Part shown: piece after piece, positions 20,396-33,299 of the stretch | Numbering within the stretch: position 1 is the stretch's first letter | Layout: each line of letters begins with the position of its first letter | Origin: Echria macrotheca | Taxonomy: Eukaryota; Ascomycota; Sordariomycetes; Sordariales; Schizotheciaceae | Reading direction: 5' to 3' | Length of the DNA: 64,000 nt | Assembly (NCBI GenBank): GCA_030411725.1 | Contig: MU839839.1 | Location: 434,001 to 498,000 of the forward strand | Notes under the pieces: model-generated | The model's database searches: none | Told to the model about the DNA's origin: nothing | The model's input: only the letters and a program-made list of their open reading frames with translations | Position numbers and translations under genes: made by a program

Positions 20396-23300
20396 TCAAG
20401 CAGCCATCAACCCATTCTGGAGCGGTTTAAGCCCGGATGGCTTGAGCGGCCCTCGGCGGATTGCGTCTCGCTTGTCCACTTTGTACTTGAGCTTCACACC
20501 CATGGAGGACAGCTCAGCATCCAAGAACTTCAGCGCTCCAGGAACGACCACCTGGGTCGTGTTCTCCCCCCCAACCCATTCAACACCCTGTCCATCGTCC
20601 CATGTCTCCCCCTCAAGTGTCATCCAGTTAAGATCCTTGATATCCGAGAGACGCCGGGCACAGTTTCGACACCTGACAGTGCCAACCGACGTTTTCTTCC
20701 CGATAAATGGAGAGACTGTAGGCTGTACGCCTAGGAACGAGCCGCAGTCCCGACATACCCATGTCTTGGTATAGTCGGAGCAGTTGAGGAGTCGGTCTTG
20801 GAGGAGGAAGGCAGTTCCGTGAGCTAGGAGAGAGTCCCGTTCCATCTCTCCCACACGGATACCACCACCCTTCTTTCTACCCTTGATCGGCTGACCTGTG
20901 GTGGGTACGACAGGACCCGTTGTTCTGACCTGGTACTTGTCGTTGACCATGTGACGCAGTCTCTGGTAGTAGACACATCCAATATAGATGTCGACGGCGA
21001 ACTCCTCGCCGGTAATACCCGAGTACATAGGCTCGTTGCCATGGTAGTTGTAGCCAGCCTTCAACAACTGGTACCCGAAGTAGTCCGCTGCCGTGTTCTC
21101 CTCATCGAACGAGAACGGAGTGCAGTCTTGGGCGAGACCGTGAAGAGCGCCCGCCTTGCCCGCCAGAGACTCGACAAACATACCGATTGTCATACGGGAC
21201 GGGAAGGCGTGAGGGTTGATGATGACATCCGGTTGTATCCCCGACTCGGAGAACGGCATGTCCACAGCGGGCCATTTCTGGGAGCATACACCTTTCTGGC
21301 CGTGTCGGGATGAAAACTTGTCACCGATGACTGGGGATCGAGGCACCCGGAACTTGATGGAGATGGTCTGAAGGGGCTCGGTACCCATATCGTTACCGAT
21401 GATGCGGACTTCCTCAATATAAGCCTCCTCCGAGTCCTTGTACTTTTCGTAGTGAACAATTCCATCCTTGTTGACATACTTCCCGCCAAAATCGGGCGAG
21501 ACCGTATGCCACGCGAATAGAATGTCACCGTCTTGGACACGGCGCCCGACGTGAGGAAGACCGTCGTCGATATCCAACATGGCCTTCATCCCGGGGCGGA
21601 CAGTATAATCAGGAGGAAACCCAAACATCTTTTCAATGTTCTGTACCGACCGGCTCCTCTCGTTCTTGAGGGTGTACTTCTTCGTCTTATAGATGGTGCC
21701 ATGACCGAAGCCACGCTCATGGGCCGACTTGTTGATGATCATGGCGTCATCCATGTCGTATCCCGTGTAGGAGATGACAGCAACGACACAGTTCATTCCA
21801 TTGGGGAAGTTGTCGAAGCCGTAGGTGTTGTGGAGTGGCGACCGCACAAGTGGTGTCTGGCCGGTTTGAATTCGGTACATTTTGTTGTCCGTGCGGTGTC
21901 GCAGAGCCGTTGCTGGTGTTCCCATCGTTTGCTTACCCATCTGACACTGATACATATTGCGAGGGGATTGATTGAAGTCCGAGAAAGGGGTCATGTTGGC
22001 GAGAATAGACAGGATATTGGTAGGATGGAACTCGATATGAGTCGGGTCGTTCGGCATGATGTCGGTCTCCCTACAGGCGATAGACATGTAAGGCTGTTCG
22101 TGAGGACCGACATAATCTTCCTTGTCCAGGGCGAGATACTTCACTGGCCTGACCAGCCTAGATGCCTGTGAAGACATGTACAGCCCTGGGTAGGAACCGC
22201 CCTTGGACAGAGGCACGTATCCAATCTCTAGCTCGAGGGGCACACCACTTTTTCCGAGCACCTTGAGATGCCTCAAATTGGAAGCCATGACCTTGCACTC
22301 TTCCGGCGAGCACCAGCCTAGAATCCTGCCGTCAAGCATCACCACGACACTTTCACTAACATCGGCCGAGGACTTGTATGCAAGACCAAGTTCTGTCACG
22401 ATGCGTGGGACTGCTGAAGCATCCGGCGCCTTGGTGACAATCTTGCATTTGTGAGCAAAGTGGCTCAGAAGACCACAAGGTGAACCGTCAGGGGTATGAA
22501 CAGGGCACAGAAAGCCCCACGACTCGGGGAGCAGCTTTCGCACTGTTGTGGTCTTGAGCTGCGCGAAGAAACTGCCACGATGAACCATTCGGAAGTGGCT
22601 GATGAATCTCAGGAAGTTCAGTTTCTCAGCAACAACGGTGAAGCCAGAGGTTTGTTGGAGATCAAGGCCAGAAGGACTTGAGAGATTTCCCGTGGACAGG
22701 AAATACTCCAACGCATTGCCCAGATTCTCATTCGTTCTCCGAAATATAGCGAGAGGGAAGTCCTTGTGAAATGTCTGAGATGTGAAAGACACGGTCGGGT
22801 TTCGCCTTAGGTAGTCGCGCAAAGCCATCCGCAGCTGGACCGTGAGGAGCTCCTCAAGTCTCTCCTTCAAGATCTGGCCATAGAGAAACCCCCCAAGCAG
22901 GATTTCCTGGTTCTGGATGGCATCAGGGTTGTCAACCGAGCAATCACCGGCAACGAGGGCATAGAGCTTTCGGCACATGAAGAGAAGCATCTTGAACTTG
23001 TCCAAGTCTTCTGTCTCAGTAACGTTGACACAGCCGAGATGCACGAGAACGATCTTGCGCAGGAATTCGGTTCCCACATCGTAGTCGGACATGTCTTCTG
23101 GCACCCCGAGAACGACTCGGAACTTTTCGCCCAGGTAGGCTCGGGTCTGGCTCTTGGTGTACAGATCGTAGGCTTTGTAGGTTCGGAGGAGGAGCTCGAC
23201 ACGGTCGGTTAGGAATGTGTTCTGCATGCCTTTGGACTTGGGTGACCCGACAATTCCCTCGAAGATCTCTCGATCGTTGGTCTCCACCAGAGCCTTCATG

Positions 23301-24156
23301 ATCATCATGACCGGGACGAGATACTCGTTCTTTCTCCATGAGAACCGGAACGTGACATTGCCGTCGCTGAGGTAATGCAGAACGCCTGTCTGCGAGGTTT
23401 CATCTGGTCGGACGGATCGAACGATGATACCGAATTCAGTATACGCCGGGCCACGGTTCTTGAAACTGGGGCGGATGATGGCCAACGGGAAGTTTCTCTT
23501 GTTCACCAGCAGAAGCCGAATAATCTTCTCAATGCCGTTGACAACGAAGTACCCGCCAAGCTCGTCCGATTCTTCTTTCCTCGCTACGAGCAGCGCAGGT
23601 GGATTGTTTTGGAGATGGCACCGGTTAGACTGTGTCCCAGGTGTTAGAGAAGCCGAGCGATGCCATGGGCAACCGAGCTACATACCTTGATCATAATGGG
23701 CATCTGGCCGAGCTCTCGCTGAAACTCAACCGGGTCGCCGTCATTGATGCGAAATTCGAGGGTAGCGCTTAGCTTGCCGCGGTATGTGACATGTCGCTCT
23801 CTGCACTCTGCTGGGAAAATCTCGCGGGTCTTCGCCCACTTGTTGGTTGGAGGGACCTGGGACCTCTTGAGATAAACGCCCTTGTAGCGGACTGTAAGTT
23901 TGTTCTTGCTGTTTATGGGTGCCGCGTCGTCGCCATCGAAGAATGTCTTTGTGCCTATCTCGGCTATGGCATGATCAAGGAGGCCAGGCCCATCCCGAGG
24001 GAAAAGCGCATTGAACGCTTCAATGTGAGGGTTGACCGCAGCCTGGAGAGCTGGATAAGCCGTGTGATCGGTGGGAGGATTTCGGAAAAGTTTTTCTCGG
24101 CGGGCTATGTTATATTCATGGTCCCATGTCGTCTTGGTGCCGCGCTCGGGAGCCAT
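20396..24156 (-). CDS. RPA135: DNA-directed RNA polymerase I second-largest subunit
   Basis: With RPA190 this subunit forms the catalytic centre of RNA polymerase I, which transcribes rRNA in the nucleolus. Two exons: 24156-23686 and 23629-20396; 1,234 residues against about 1,200 in yeast. The splice joins MPIMIK to SNRCHLQNNPPAL as in yeast Rpa135. Visible motifs: GFLCPVHTPDGSPCGLLSH, SPRNMYQCQMGKQTMGTP (Pol I wording), the catalytic-loop GYDMDDAMIINKSA, GDKFSSRHGQKG, and the C-terminal zinc ribbon CRDCGS...CRNC. A Met 20 codons upstream (24216) is in frame, but the start at MAPERGTKTTWDHEYN gives the better match. The divergent neighbour ARL8 starts 2.7 kb away. Confidence 0.97.
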
Positions 24157-26859
24157 TGTCGTTTTCGCCGAGCAGACGCGCCTGCTCTGTGGCTCGGATT
24201 GGGTGTAAGTCGGCACTACTGATCTGTTTGTATGCGGCTAAGCTACCATGGCAGCTCAAAGAACTCTATGCTTGGCCAGAAGCCGGGTCTTTGGTTGCGT
24301 CGAAACTGGTCTCCGCTTGTTGTAATTTGGTGTTTGGTGATGTGTGTTCGGGAGGTGAAGCGCGGGAGCTGCAACTTTTTTTTTCTTATCGCTTATCTGA
24401 TATGCCTCCCACCAGACATGCCCCGCTCCACTTCCGGGGTTGGCTCCTCAGCACCGGAAAATCCACCTTCAGCCCCGCCTCGTCAGTGATGGAGCTTCAC
24501 AGGAAGCCAAAGCAATATCAAAAATTGATTCCAATTCATGGGGTTACGAATATCTACAGGGGCGGGAAACGAGCTGTTTATTCTGAGCGACTTCGAGCAG
24601 CATCTCGACCCGAGCCGTGATGCTGATGAAGAGCAGAAAGGAAGAGACCCCATTGGCTGGGGAGATCATCGTGCCAAGCCCTAGGTCACCGCCTCCTGGC
24701 CCATGAAGAAGCTATGACAATTGATGAAGTTTTTGTTGTCCGGCTCACCAAACAGGCGGCTGGATTTGGACGTCGCACAGGGTCTGCTTCTCACCGGCCG
24801 GTCGGCTGATGTTTGACCACCTTCAGACGTACTCCACAGCGACCAAAGGACCGTTGACCGTGGATCGGTGTTGTCAACAGCCCGGGGACCCGAGGGGTGT
24901 TCTGGCGCGCGAGTGGCCGGCGTCCTGAAGGGATTCGCCGTCGTTGGCCGCCGAGTGAGCGACCTGGTGCGAGTTTGTTGTTTTGTATTGGCAGCCCGAG
25001 ACTTTCGGCTCAAGTTGGGGCGACCGTATGGCCGTCGGTGTGCTGATGCCCGTTTGCTCGAGAGAAGAGGCATCCCGGCTCCAGGGTCCAGCACGCAGGC
25101 CGGTGGCTGTCCGCCCTTCTCCGGCCCCTGTTGCGGTGCTCAGCGGGCCCGCAGGATGGGCCGCGGCAGTTCGCCCTTCCACGCCCGCCGGCGCACAGCA
25201 CTTCGAGTGGCCGCGAACGGCGGCCGCGTGCGAGTTTTAAACAAGCTCGCCGTCGACCAGTAAAATTCGCTGCGCACACAACAGCAAAACCACGGCGCCC
25301 CCAATGGCAACCGCGTCCTCGGTCCAGCCAACCAGGTCGGGGCCGGTTGAGAACCGTCGTGGCAGCTTGCCCCGGGTCGAAGCCCAACCACAGAGCACTT
25401 TACACAGAAACAAGCCTGCCCGTGGTGCCTGTCCTGCCAGGACTGCAGCTGGCTGCCTGCCACAGCACAAGCAGCTCCTGCTCCCCCGAGCTTACATGGC
25501 CTCGGCCAGCCTCCAGCTTGCGCCGGTCTGCGTCTGCACCCGCTGTCGTCTCAACAAGTTGACGTCGCGCGCGTTGCCGGTTTCATCATCGCCGTCCCTA
25601 TTTCTCAGAGCGTGCTTCCCTCCTCGATCGCTCTGGTGCCGTTGCAATCTGCTGCCGCCCATTGGTTTCCTCGGCGTGGGGAACCCTTGAAAGCTTGATC
25701 GCCCAATCACTTCGAGCTGCAACCCCGCTGCCGGTTGGTCGCCTGCGAGGTCTGCGAACTCTCTGCTCCAGATCAACGAGTGTCGAGCTCCAGCACTCCC
25801 GTTTGTTTGTGCATCTTGCGCCAGATAAGTACCACAGCCGTCCGGGCAGATCGATCCTGTCCCGGCCGCGTCCCGAGCTTTGTGAGTTGCGAAGAGAAGC
25901 TCCTCGGAGACAAGCAAGCTCCCGGGTCTAACTTTCTCGAAGGCGGGGACGTCACTGGCGCCTGGCTTTGACAGATCGCAGAGACATCGAAGATCAGCTC
26001 GACATCACCCTCCGGTCCCTGCAGCGCCGTCCGCAGCCGCAGCCGACGCCGAATCTCCAAGTACCTGCTCCTCGCCTTTGCCATCCCTCCAAGCGGGCGC
26101 ACCATCACCTTTCCCATCTGCCATCCCGCCGCCGGTCCAGGCTATCTGGTGCGCGATACGACGGCACCTCCCCTGCCTGGTCTCCTCCCACCCGCTCGAC
26201 TGCTGCCGCTGCCGCCGTCGTCGCCAGGGCTGTCTGCATTGACGGGGAATCTAAACCTAGTCAAGGCTGGCCTTTCCTGGCTTCAAAGCCGCCGCTCTCG
26301 CCCATGATCACAGACGATCGCGTGGTAAACTCGACATCTTGCCTCTATTCTCGCCGTCCAGCAGCTCCACCCCCGGCCTTGCACACGAACAAGACCCCGG
26401 TCCCTGCTAACCGCTGTCTTGTTCAACATCGTCACTTCCACGAAGGCACGGGCCACACGGCGACTGCACTTGCACAGCAGCAGGGTTGCGTTCCCTTGGT
26501 GGCATCTTCGTCTGGTGGGCCTTGATCGCTCACACGGGCTGCCCCGCGCTTCCAACTTGTTGTCGCCGGCTCACCTAGAAATTGCTCTGGTCGCTGTCCA
26601 GCCTCGAGATTACAGGGAAGCCATCGGGCTCGCGTCATACGAGACATTTTACTCCTATTATTTTGTGCCGACTAGAGTCTGAGCGCAGAGTATTTAAGCT
26701 CACCCGAGCTGAGAGTTCTCTCCCCCCGCCGTCCCGCAACTCTCTCACCGACTATCCTGCTCTGCGGCGCCGACCATCAGGGTATCGTCCGCGTATATCG
26801 CCGCCTTCACTCCCACAACATCGTGTCTCTGTTGGGTGGCCCCGAAGCCTTTCGCAACC
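24157..26859. other. Long intergenic region between RPA135 and ARL8
   Basis: This 2.7-kb region lies between divergent genes. It is C-rich with many short open frames of Pro/Ser/Arg-rich composition, none with a recognisable domain or splice pattern. A TATTTAA at about 26691-26697, followed by a C/T-rich stretch to 26860, is a plausible ARL8 core promoter and leader. Confidence 0.45.
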
Positions 26860-27647
26860 ATGGCGGGAGTCTTCCGGCGAGTGTATGAATGGCTGCTCCG
26901 GACTTTCTGGTAAGTGACGACGACGCTTTGCGCAAGCAAGACAACCAAGGATCGCCGCCGGACGCTGATAACCATGCAGGGCGACGGAGATGGATGTGAC
27001 GATGGTCGGACTCCAAAACGCAGGCAAGACATCTCTTCTGCGGGTGCTGTCGGTGAGTGCAGGCATGCGCCGTGAAGTCGAGTCGCGAATACTGACTGCG
27101 ATTCCCCGGTAGGGCGCCGAGTTCGAGATCGAGTAAGCATCCCCCCTCCCCCTTCGACCGTCCCATCCTTTGCCGGCCGATGTGATCCAAAACCCCATCC
27201 CTCCTAAATTCCGTTTCCCGGCTGACCTCGGATTATAGCACCATCCCGACAGTTGGTTTTAACATGAAGCGGGTTCAAAAAGGGCATGTGACACTCAAGT
27301 GCTGGGACTTGGGTGGCCAACCCCGCTTCCGCCAAATGTGGGAGAGATATTGCCGCGGTGTGAACGCCATCGTCTTTATCGTCGACATCGCAGATATGGA
27401 CCTCTTGCCCATGGCAAAAGAGGAACTTCATATCCTGATGAGCAACAGCACGCTTGCCGGCATCCCACTGCTCGTCCTCGGCAACAAATCCGATCTCCCA
27501 GATAAGCTGACGGTCGACGAGCTGATTGACGCCATGGATCTGAAAAGCATTTCGGGACGGGAGGTGTCGTGTTACGGTATCTCGGCGAGGGAAGAGACCA
27601 ACCTGGATGCCGTGATCCACTGGTTGGTGAAGTACGCCAACAGGTAA
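26860..27647 (+). CDS. ARL8: ARL8-type Arf-like small GTPase
   Basis: Arl8 proteins recruit effectors to lysosomes/vacuoles and link them to kinesin in animals. Exons: 26860-26909, 26980-27052, 27113-27132 and 27239-27647; 183 residues. The N-terminus is amphipathic (MAGVFRRVYEWLLRTFW) without the myristoylation Gly2 of Arf, as in Arl8. Motifs: P-loop GLQNAGKT, switch I TIPTVGFNM, switch II WDLGGQPRFR, the Arl8-typical MWERYCRGVNAIV, NKSD for guanine, and a G5 ISA. Exon 3 is a 20-nt micro-exon. Identity as ARL8 rather than another ARL rests on the N-terminus and the WERYCRGVNAIV block. Confidence 0.92.
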
Positions 27648-29847
27648 CTTAACCGCCCGCACCCGGATTGCGGCACGACTGCCCTGTGTGTTTCGGAAAC
27701 GCCCAGTTATACCCGTCGCCTTGGATCAGGCATGGAGTCGATCATGTTTCTCGACCCCGGAGCGATCTTCTCCTTTGTGTGTCGGTGTGCCTGAAAAAAG
27801 ACATTCGGATCTCGGCCGGCAACGGACCATGTTTAATTTTCCCGCCCAGGGCGGGATCGGACTGTGATGTTATCAGTTCTCCCAAGCTCGCCTCTCAGCC
27901 GGCTCAGCGTCATCTTTAGATACCCGTGCTCAACCAGCAAACTTGGAGTTCGCCGTCTTGCATGGGGAAGTTGGGGGCGGGTGACTTAGTAACGACTAGA
28001 TGGAATGGCACTGGCCACTCGCGACAGCGGGGTATCTGTATTTGGAGGGGTAGTTCTCGGATGGCTTGGAGGGTTATGGCTCATGACTGCCGCTGCTTTT
28101 TTGTTGCAATTTTTGATAATTTGTATCTTTGAAGAGGGATCAGTTGACGCCCGATGAGGATGACGATGAATGTTCCCCAAGTGGTACAAGGCGCTGCGCC
28201 TGACGAAAGCTGTGACGGCGAAATGGCAACTGCCAGTTTCTGTGTCAAGCGCCCCAGCGCGTCGCTCGGGTCGCAATTAAGCGGGCGCGCCTAATCGAGG
28301 TTGGCGATGGTCAGGCGAGGCGCCGGGGTCGCCCGATGATGACTTCAGCATCGGTGAGAGAAGGAGAAACGCGCGCCCCAAAACGAACGCAAAAAAAAAA
28401 GGAGATTGCGCGCAGGAGTAGGGACATATGTGAACATTGGAAAGAAGGGAAAAGAGAGAAAGAAAGCGCAATCGCAATTGTCGAGGGCGACCGAGGGGGA
28501 GGACCCTGATACTTCAACTACACACAGACCATTTCGACCATTGACGTGGGATGGTTTGATTGGCTGCGTCTTTTGTGCCTGGTTTAAAAAAAAATCCCCC
28601 ATCATTCGGGGGGTGGGAATACCACAAGCGGAGGAGGGAGGGTGGGAGGGACAGACTGAGAGACAGACAGCGCATCTTGCTGCATCATCGTCAGCAAAAC
28701 GCGAAATCGGGATTTTGATTTGGTTTTAGCTTGTGAGACGAGTTTATGGGTATGTTTTTCATCCCTCATTCTATTCCCCTTACCCTGTCCTGCACTTTTG
28801 GTACACAGGTACATCGTTCGTCTTTCGACCGAGGATGTTGAAAACAAGTCAACGCAGAGCGGTGCGCGGTTATCGCTGACGAAGTACCTCTCCGTAGAGT
28901 TGGATCATGGAGTATCTTTAGTTTCGGTATATGTGAATCGCCCTAACTTCCATCGCTAGTTTTATGACTACTCGGCGTCGTCACAAGTTGTATAGACAAC
29001 TCATGAGGCTTATGTTCTCTTGAAATAGCACAGCGGATTGACAAAGTCGTATCAGAACATGGATACCAGTGTTCGTTGGGTGTGTGGAAGCTCTGGAAGA
29101 GGCCAGGCGGTGGTTTGTTCAGCGTACGGTAGTCACGCTAATACGTCCCCCGTTCTCACCTGCTCACACTGGGCTGTGCTCGGACTAACTCGTGGAACTT
29201 GTCGTTATCAGACTCCTGTTACGGGGAAACGGGCTGGCGTATATGCGTATGTCCGCCGCCTCTCCCTAGCAAGCCGAGACAGAACGGTGTCGTAGTGGTC
29301 AAACTTGGGCTTGCCACACCGGGATAAGTGCCAGTGGCAACAGACCTAGTGTATGTGGCCTTCATCGCCGGAACCCGATCGAGGAAACACAATCCGGAAC
29401 AGAGAGTGTAACCACTGTGTTCATACTCATCGCTCGTCCCATGAATATCGCAACCAGTAGCGATTTCGATGCTCATCGAGGCGCGGAGCAGCTGGAGGTT
29501 CTGGCGGTGATGGGTTCCTCGTCAACTTTCGATGCCGTAAAGGTTTTGTCAGTAAACACATTGGAAACCCCCAGGTCCTGTTTCAAAGATCCCGAAGCTG
29601 TTGGATATTCTGCTGCAGCGCAAGAGCTCGAACAAGGCACCATCACAACCGATCCATATCACCCAGGACAATCCTACTGGACGACCGAATAGACGAATCT
29701 GATTCCTATCTCAGCCGAGATGCTCAGTAGCATCTGAGCAGACCATCGTCGGATGCCGATATCGACCCGATTGTGATCAATGCAATCCCGAACGCCGTCC
29801 GTGTCCACGCGAGCCCTCCGCTTCCCAGAACGACACAAATAACCAGA
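27648..29847. other. Intergenic region between convergent ARL8 and RPS16
   Basis: This 2.2-kb region lies between two 3' ends. It has an A10 run near 28391 and G-rich patches near 28610-28650, but no coding frame with credible motifs and no tRNA that I can fold. I see nothing to annotate beyond the UTRs. Confidence 0.5.
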
Positions 29848-30491
29848 TCAACGATAAGACTTCTGGAATCTCGCACGGGCACCCTTTCCACCAAACTTCT
29901 TGGGCTCGCACCGTCTGGGGTCGGCGACGAGAAGGCTGCGGTCGAACTGAAGGAGGGCGGTCTTGAGGGTGTTCTTGGAGTGCTCATCGACGTACTTGGC
30001 GAAGTAGGAAACCTAGAGATGTCACTGGTTAGCCGCGTCCAATTCCTCGCTAGCCAGCTCGGGCTCGAATCCGGGTTTACTAACAATCGCCTTGGCAATC
30101 TGTTCCAAAGAGTATTAGCATGAAGTTCCGCTGCAACATTTCTGCTCCCGGTTGTAGGTGCCACATACCACCTGCCGCACGGCGTAGACCTGCGAGACAT
30201 GACCACCGCCCGACACCTTGATACGGATATCGACGCCGGAGAACTTATCGAGGCCGACAATGAGGACGGGCTCGTAGAGCTTGGGTCGGAGGACCTCGGG
30301 GGCGAAGAGCTTAAGCGGTGCGCCGTTGACCTTGATCAGGCCCTTGCCTTGCACGCAGCGCGCGACGGCTGTAAATTGCGAATTGTCAGCGAATTCGTGA
30401 TTCTTTGTGTCGTAGCGATAAGAAATACGTGATACTAACCGGTGGCGTTCTTCTTCTTGCCAAAAACCTGCACAGCCTGAGGGGTCGCCAT
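29848..30491 (-). CDS. RPS16: 40S ribosomal protein S16 (uS9)
   Basis: uS9 is a small-subunit protein whose C-terminal tail reaches the P-site tRNA. Exons: 30491-30440, 30368-30169, 30099-30085 and 30012-29848; 143 residues, the same as yeast Rps16. It starts MATPQAVQVFGKKKNATAVA and ends with the conserved FGGKGARARFQKSYR, including the invariant terminal Arg. Exon 3 is only 15 nt and encodes IAKAI. The exon 2 donor is placed at GTATGT (30168 down), which gives VRQV|IAKAI and the expected length; the alternative GTGGTA three bases earlier would drop one residue. uS9 genes with several small introns are normal in this fungal class. Confidence 0.94.
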
Positions 30492-31813
30492 TTTGTCGGT
30501 GATGGCAAGATCGCTTCTTGTTTGAACGTTCCGGCTTGAATTTCTGGTGGTCAAAATTTGTGTGTGGAGGGGAAATCGGGATGGGGCTAGTGCGGTCACG
30601 TGTTTTGTTGCGGCTGGCAAGGGCTGAGAGCCTGAGTGAGCTCCAGTGGAGTGGACCAGGCAGAGTGGACCAGGCAGAGTGGCCCGTGCTTACCTCTGGA
30701 AGCTTGAAATCGTCATCAAGTTAAACCTGAAGCTCTGGGAAGCAGGTGCTTCTTTGGAACGCACTTGTCAAATGATCTGTATTTTCTCCAGTACATAGCA
30801 GATTTTGTGCCTCTCTGGGAACTTGCACGCGAATTCACAGCCGAAGATTATATGGTAACAGTTAGCTGCACCATAAAGGCGGGGCTGTGTTAATGCACTA
30901 TGGTGGCATCCTTCTACTTCAAAGGGGCCATGAGCGATCTGCTTTGCACTGGAGAATGCCAATATAACGGCATGAAGATCTTGAATGCCAGTGATAGCAT
31001 TAGCCCGACTGGCATCGGTGGAATGATCCCGGTGACCGAACCCGGAAGGAGTCTGAGAACAAGTGGCACGTGAGAAGTCGGTGATGGTCAAGCCACCTCC
31101 ATTCGCCACCAACATCATTCGTCGCCGGCACAATGGGCAGCCATCGGTAGTGGTTGTACCGAGCTCCGGTCGATTCGCGGCTTCCACAGGCTCTTTGAAA
31201 TGTGGCTGAAGCTAGGTCGAGGATTTGTCGGCGATTGCCTTGCACAACTCAACAAGAATTAAGCAAACCATCCCAAGCCCAGCCACGTTTGTTGTCGGGT
31301 ATCAGGCTCGAATGTGAAGCAAAACATCCATCTGGAAAAGCCAAGCAAATTGTCTTGGCTGGCGTGGCCTTTTTGCTTGGCGGGCTGCCTCCAGGCCTAT
31401 GATTTGGAACCTCGGTCGCCATCTCAACAGCCAAGTCGGCCTAACTGGTGCCGTGATCATGGGCGGACCCCGGCTCAGCCACATTCGCCTGTGCCGTCCG
31501 TCATTGTTACCCTCAAAGGGAGTGAGCACGTACCGGTTTGGTGAAAATACGCGTAAAATACGCTGTTGGTTTTGTCAGTCCCTGCGCCTTGTTCACCGGC
31601 ACCCCCCACTTTCAAGGAACCTTAAGAACGTCACCCGTCTCTTGTGCTGTCGTCAGCGCTCCCGACCTCCCATCAATCATACCTCATCGCACCACCGAAA
31701 ACTGTCGGTCTACACCATACTCAACAACGAACGACATCGCAAACCCCAAATCGCGCCAGTTATCAACCACTTTTATCACAGGTACAGAGACATCAGAACC
31801 GACAAGAAGCGGA
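30492..31813. other. Intergenic region between RPS16 and the RCR-like gene
   Basis: This 1.3-kb divergent region includes a small tandem repeat at 30650-30684: a 14-bp unit AGTGGACCAGGCAG, about 2.5 copies. The last 250 bp before 31814 are C-rich and leader-like. I see no gene. Confidence 0.5.
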
Positions 31814-32393
31814 ATGCCTGCAATTGAGCAGTTGGCCGACCTGGCCAAGCGGCAAATCTAGTACGCATCCCAGCCACGTCACGGTCCCATGCAGTTGCTG
31901 ACCTTCTATTGTAGTTCCTGCCCCGACGGTTACTATCTCAGCGGAAACAGATGCTACAGAAACGGTGCATGGTGGTGGTGGGGACGATGGGTGTTCGCGG
32001 GCTTGGTCGTGCTTTTCGTCATTGCCCTGTTCCTCATCCTTGCGTATGTCTCCAAAGAGCGCCCATTTCGGACACAGCTAACATTGAAATAGACGTAACT
32101 CGCGCCGCCGCCGCAGGAGAGGAGTTGCACCTCTCAGGGGTACGGGTTGGATGGCTCCCGCGCCTGCTTACTACCCTCCCCCTCCTCAATACACCCCGAA
32201 CGCTCCCGTGTATCCCCAGAATACCGGCCAGAAGTTCAATCAAAATGATGGCTACTATTCAGGCCAACAGGAGGGCATCCAGCTGCAACAACCACAAAAC
32301 ACCTACCAGCCGGGTCCTTCGTCGACTTACCCTCATAATGGGGAACCCGTCTATTCGCCCCCCGAGGGTCCTCCTCCGAAGCACAACTATTAA
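31814..32393 (+). CDS. RCR-like single-pass membrane protein
   Basis: Three exons (31814-31860, 31915-32043, 32093-32393) give 158 residues. The short N-terminus ends in a Cys-containing segment SCPDGYYLSGNRCYRNGAWW, followed by one membrane span (WVFAGLVVLFVIALFLILA), a run of arginines (RNSRRRRRR) and a Pro/Gln/Tyr-rich cytosolic tail with PPPP and PPPKHNY. This layout is that of the RCR family (yeast Rcr1/Rcr2), ER and endosomal proteins that affect chitin deposition and Congo red resistance, partly through PY-type motifs that bind Rsp5. I infer the family from layout and recalled wording. The polybasic stretch after the span supports a cytosolic C-terminus. Confidence 0.7.
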
Positions 32394-33024
32394 GGCAGTG
32401 GGGCGGTCTTGAGGGTTAGAGGGGTTTGTCAGAAGTTGGTAAACAGTACATATTTGGCAGCGGCGTTCCCTGGATGGTTATATGTTGTTTCGTCACGAAT
32501 GAGTTACTGGGGATGCCATGACGTTCCGGGAGCTGGATATGGTCTTTTGGAGACGGGTTGAAGTTTTCCCAGATGTCTAGGGGCTCGGGTTCATGGGTAA
32601 TATTTTGGGGGACTGGCAGTAACGTCGGTCCTGGAGATAGAGAGAGACGAATAATGACCCACCACGGTTCGCCACCGTGAGCTTGCCAGCACTATCCTAG
32701 CTCTCTGTGGACCACGATGGTTTTCGAAATTCAATATTTGGTACGAACGCCGTTACTGTACACATCGCTAAAGCGAACTGTTTGATGCTCGACTTCTCGT
32801 TTGCCAAAATACTCTGAACAAGTGACAGCTACACCCAGTCGTCGGAACTCTATGGCTGATAATGCCTTGAAAGTTTAACAATGTGCTTAGTCTATCCATA
32901 TTGCGGTATAAGCCATAGAAAAACTAGATTCTAGGACGGACGTTACGATAAACCTAGGGGTCAACCGGGACGCGGCGCATTGGAACTAGAAGCTTTGTCG
33001 CTCTCCATCAACAGCAAACTAGCA
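32394..33024. other. Intergenic region, 3' side of the RCR-like gene
   Basis: This 630-bp AT-richer region ends at the target-site duplication of the solo LTR. I see no gene or RNA. Confidence 0.5.
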
Positions 33025-33029
33025 ACAGC

Positions 33030-33294
33030 TGTCGGAATCTGGGTCTTTGCCAGGGAATAGATTGTGTGTCAATTGGTGGTACTGGCCCAGCCGGAGTGCT
33101 GGCTGGGCCAGGTCTATCTATATCTATCCTATTCCTTTGTTTCTGAATGCCTTCATCTTCCTGACTGAGTCCTCTTTGACTCAGTTGCATGCCTCCTTGA
33201 TTCAGTTGCCTGCAAGTAAATAAAGGGTTCCAAGGTGTCTTGCATCACTGGCGGCCTTTGGGCCTTTGCCCATCAGGGTGCCTGCATCTTCACA
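33030..33294. mobile_element. Solo LTR, copy A
   Basis: A 265-bp element begins TGTCGGA and ends TTCACA (TGT...ACA ends). The 5 bp ACAGC occurs just before it (33025-33029) and just after it (33295-33299), a target-site duplication of the size made by LTR-retrotransposon integrases. No polyprotein or second LTR adjoins, so it is a solo LTR left by recombination. It matches copy B at 63347-63613 with about seven substitutions and two single-base indels. The strand is not determined without the internal region. Confidence 0.85.
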
Positions 33295-33299
33295 ACAGC

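Noticed and set aside
25968..26525. A 185-codon open frame upstream of ARL8.
   Set aside because: Pro/Ser/Arg-rich low-complexity composition typical of chance frames in C-rich DNA; no domain or neighbour support.
33030..33294. A conserved small protein encoded in the repeat (same frame in both copies, minus strand).
   Set aside because: The frame is shared because the DNA is about 97% identical; the borders and target duplications identify it as an LTR.
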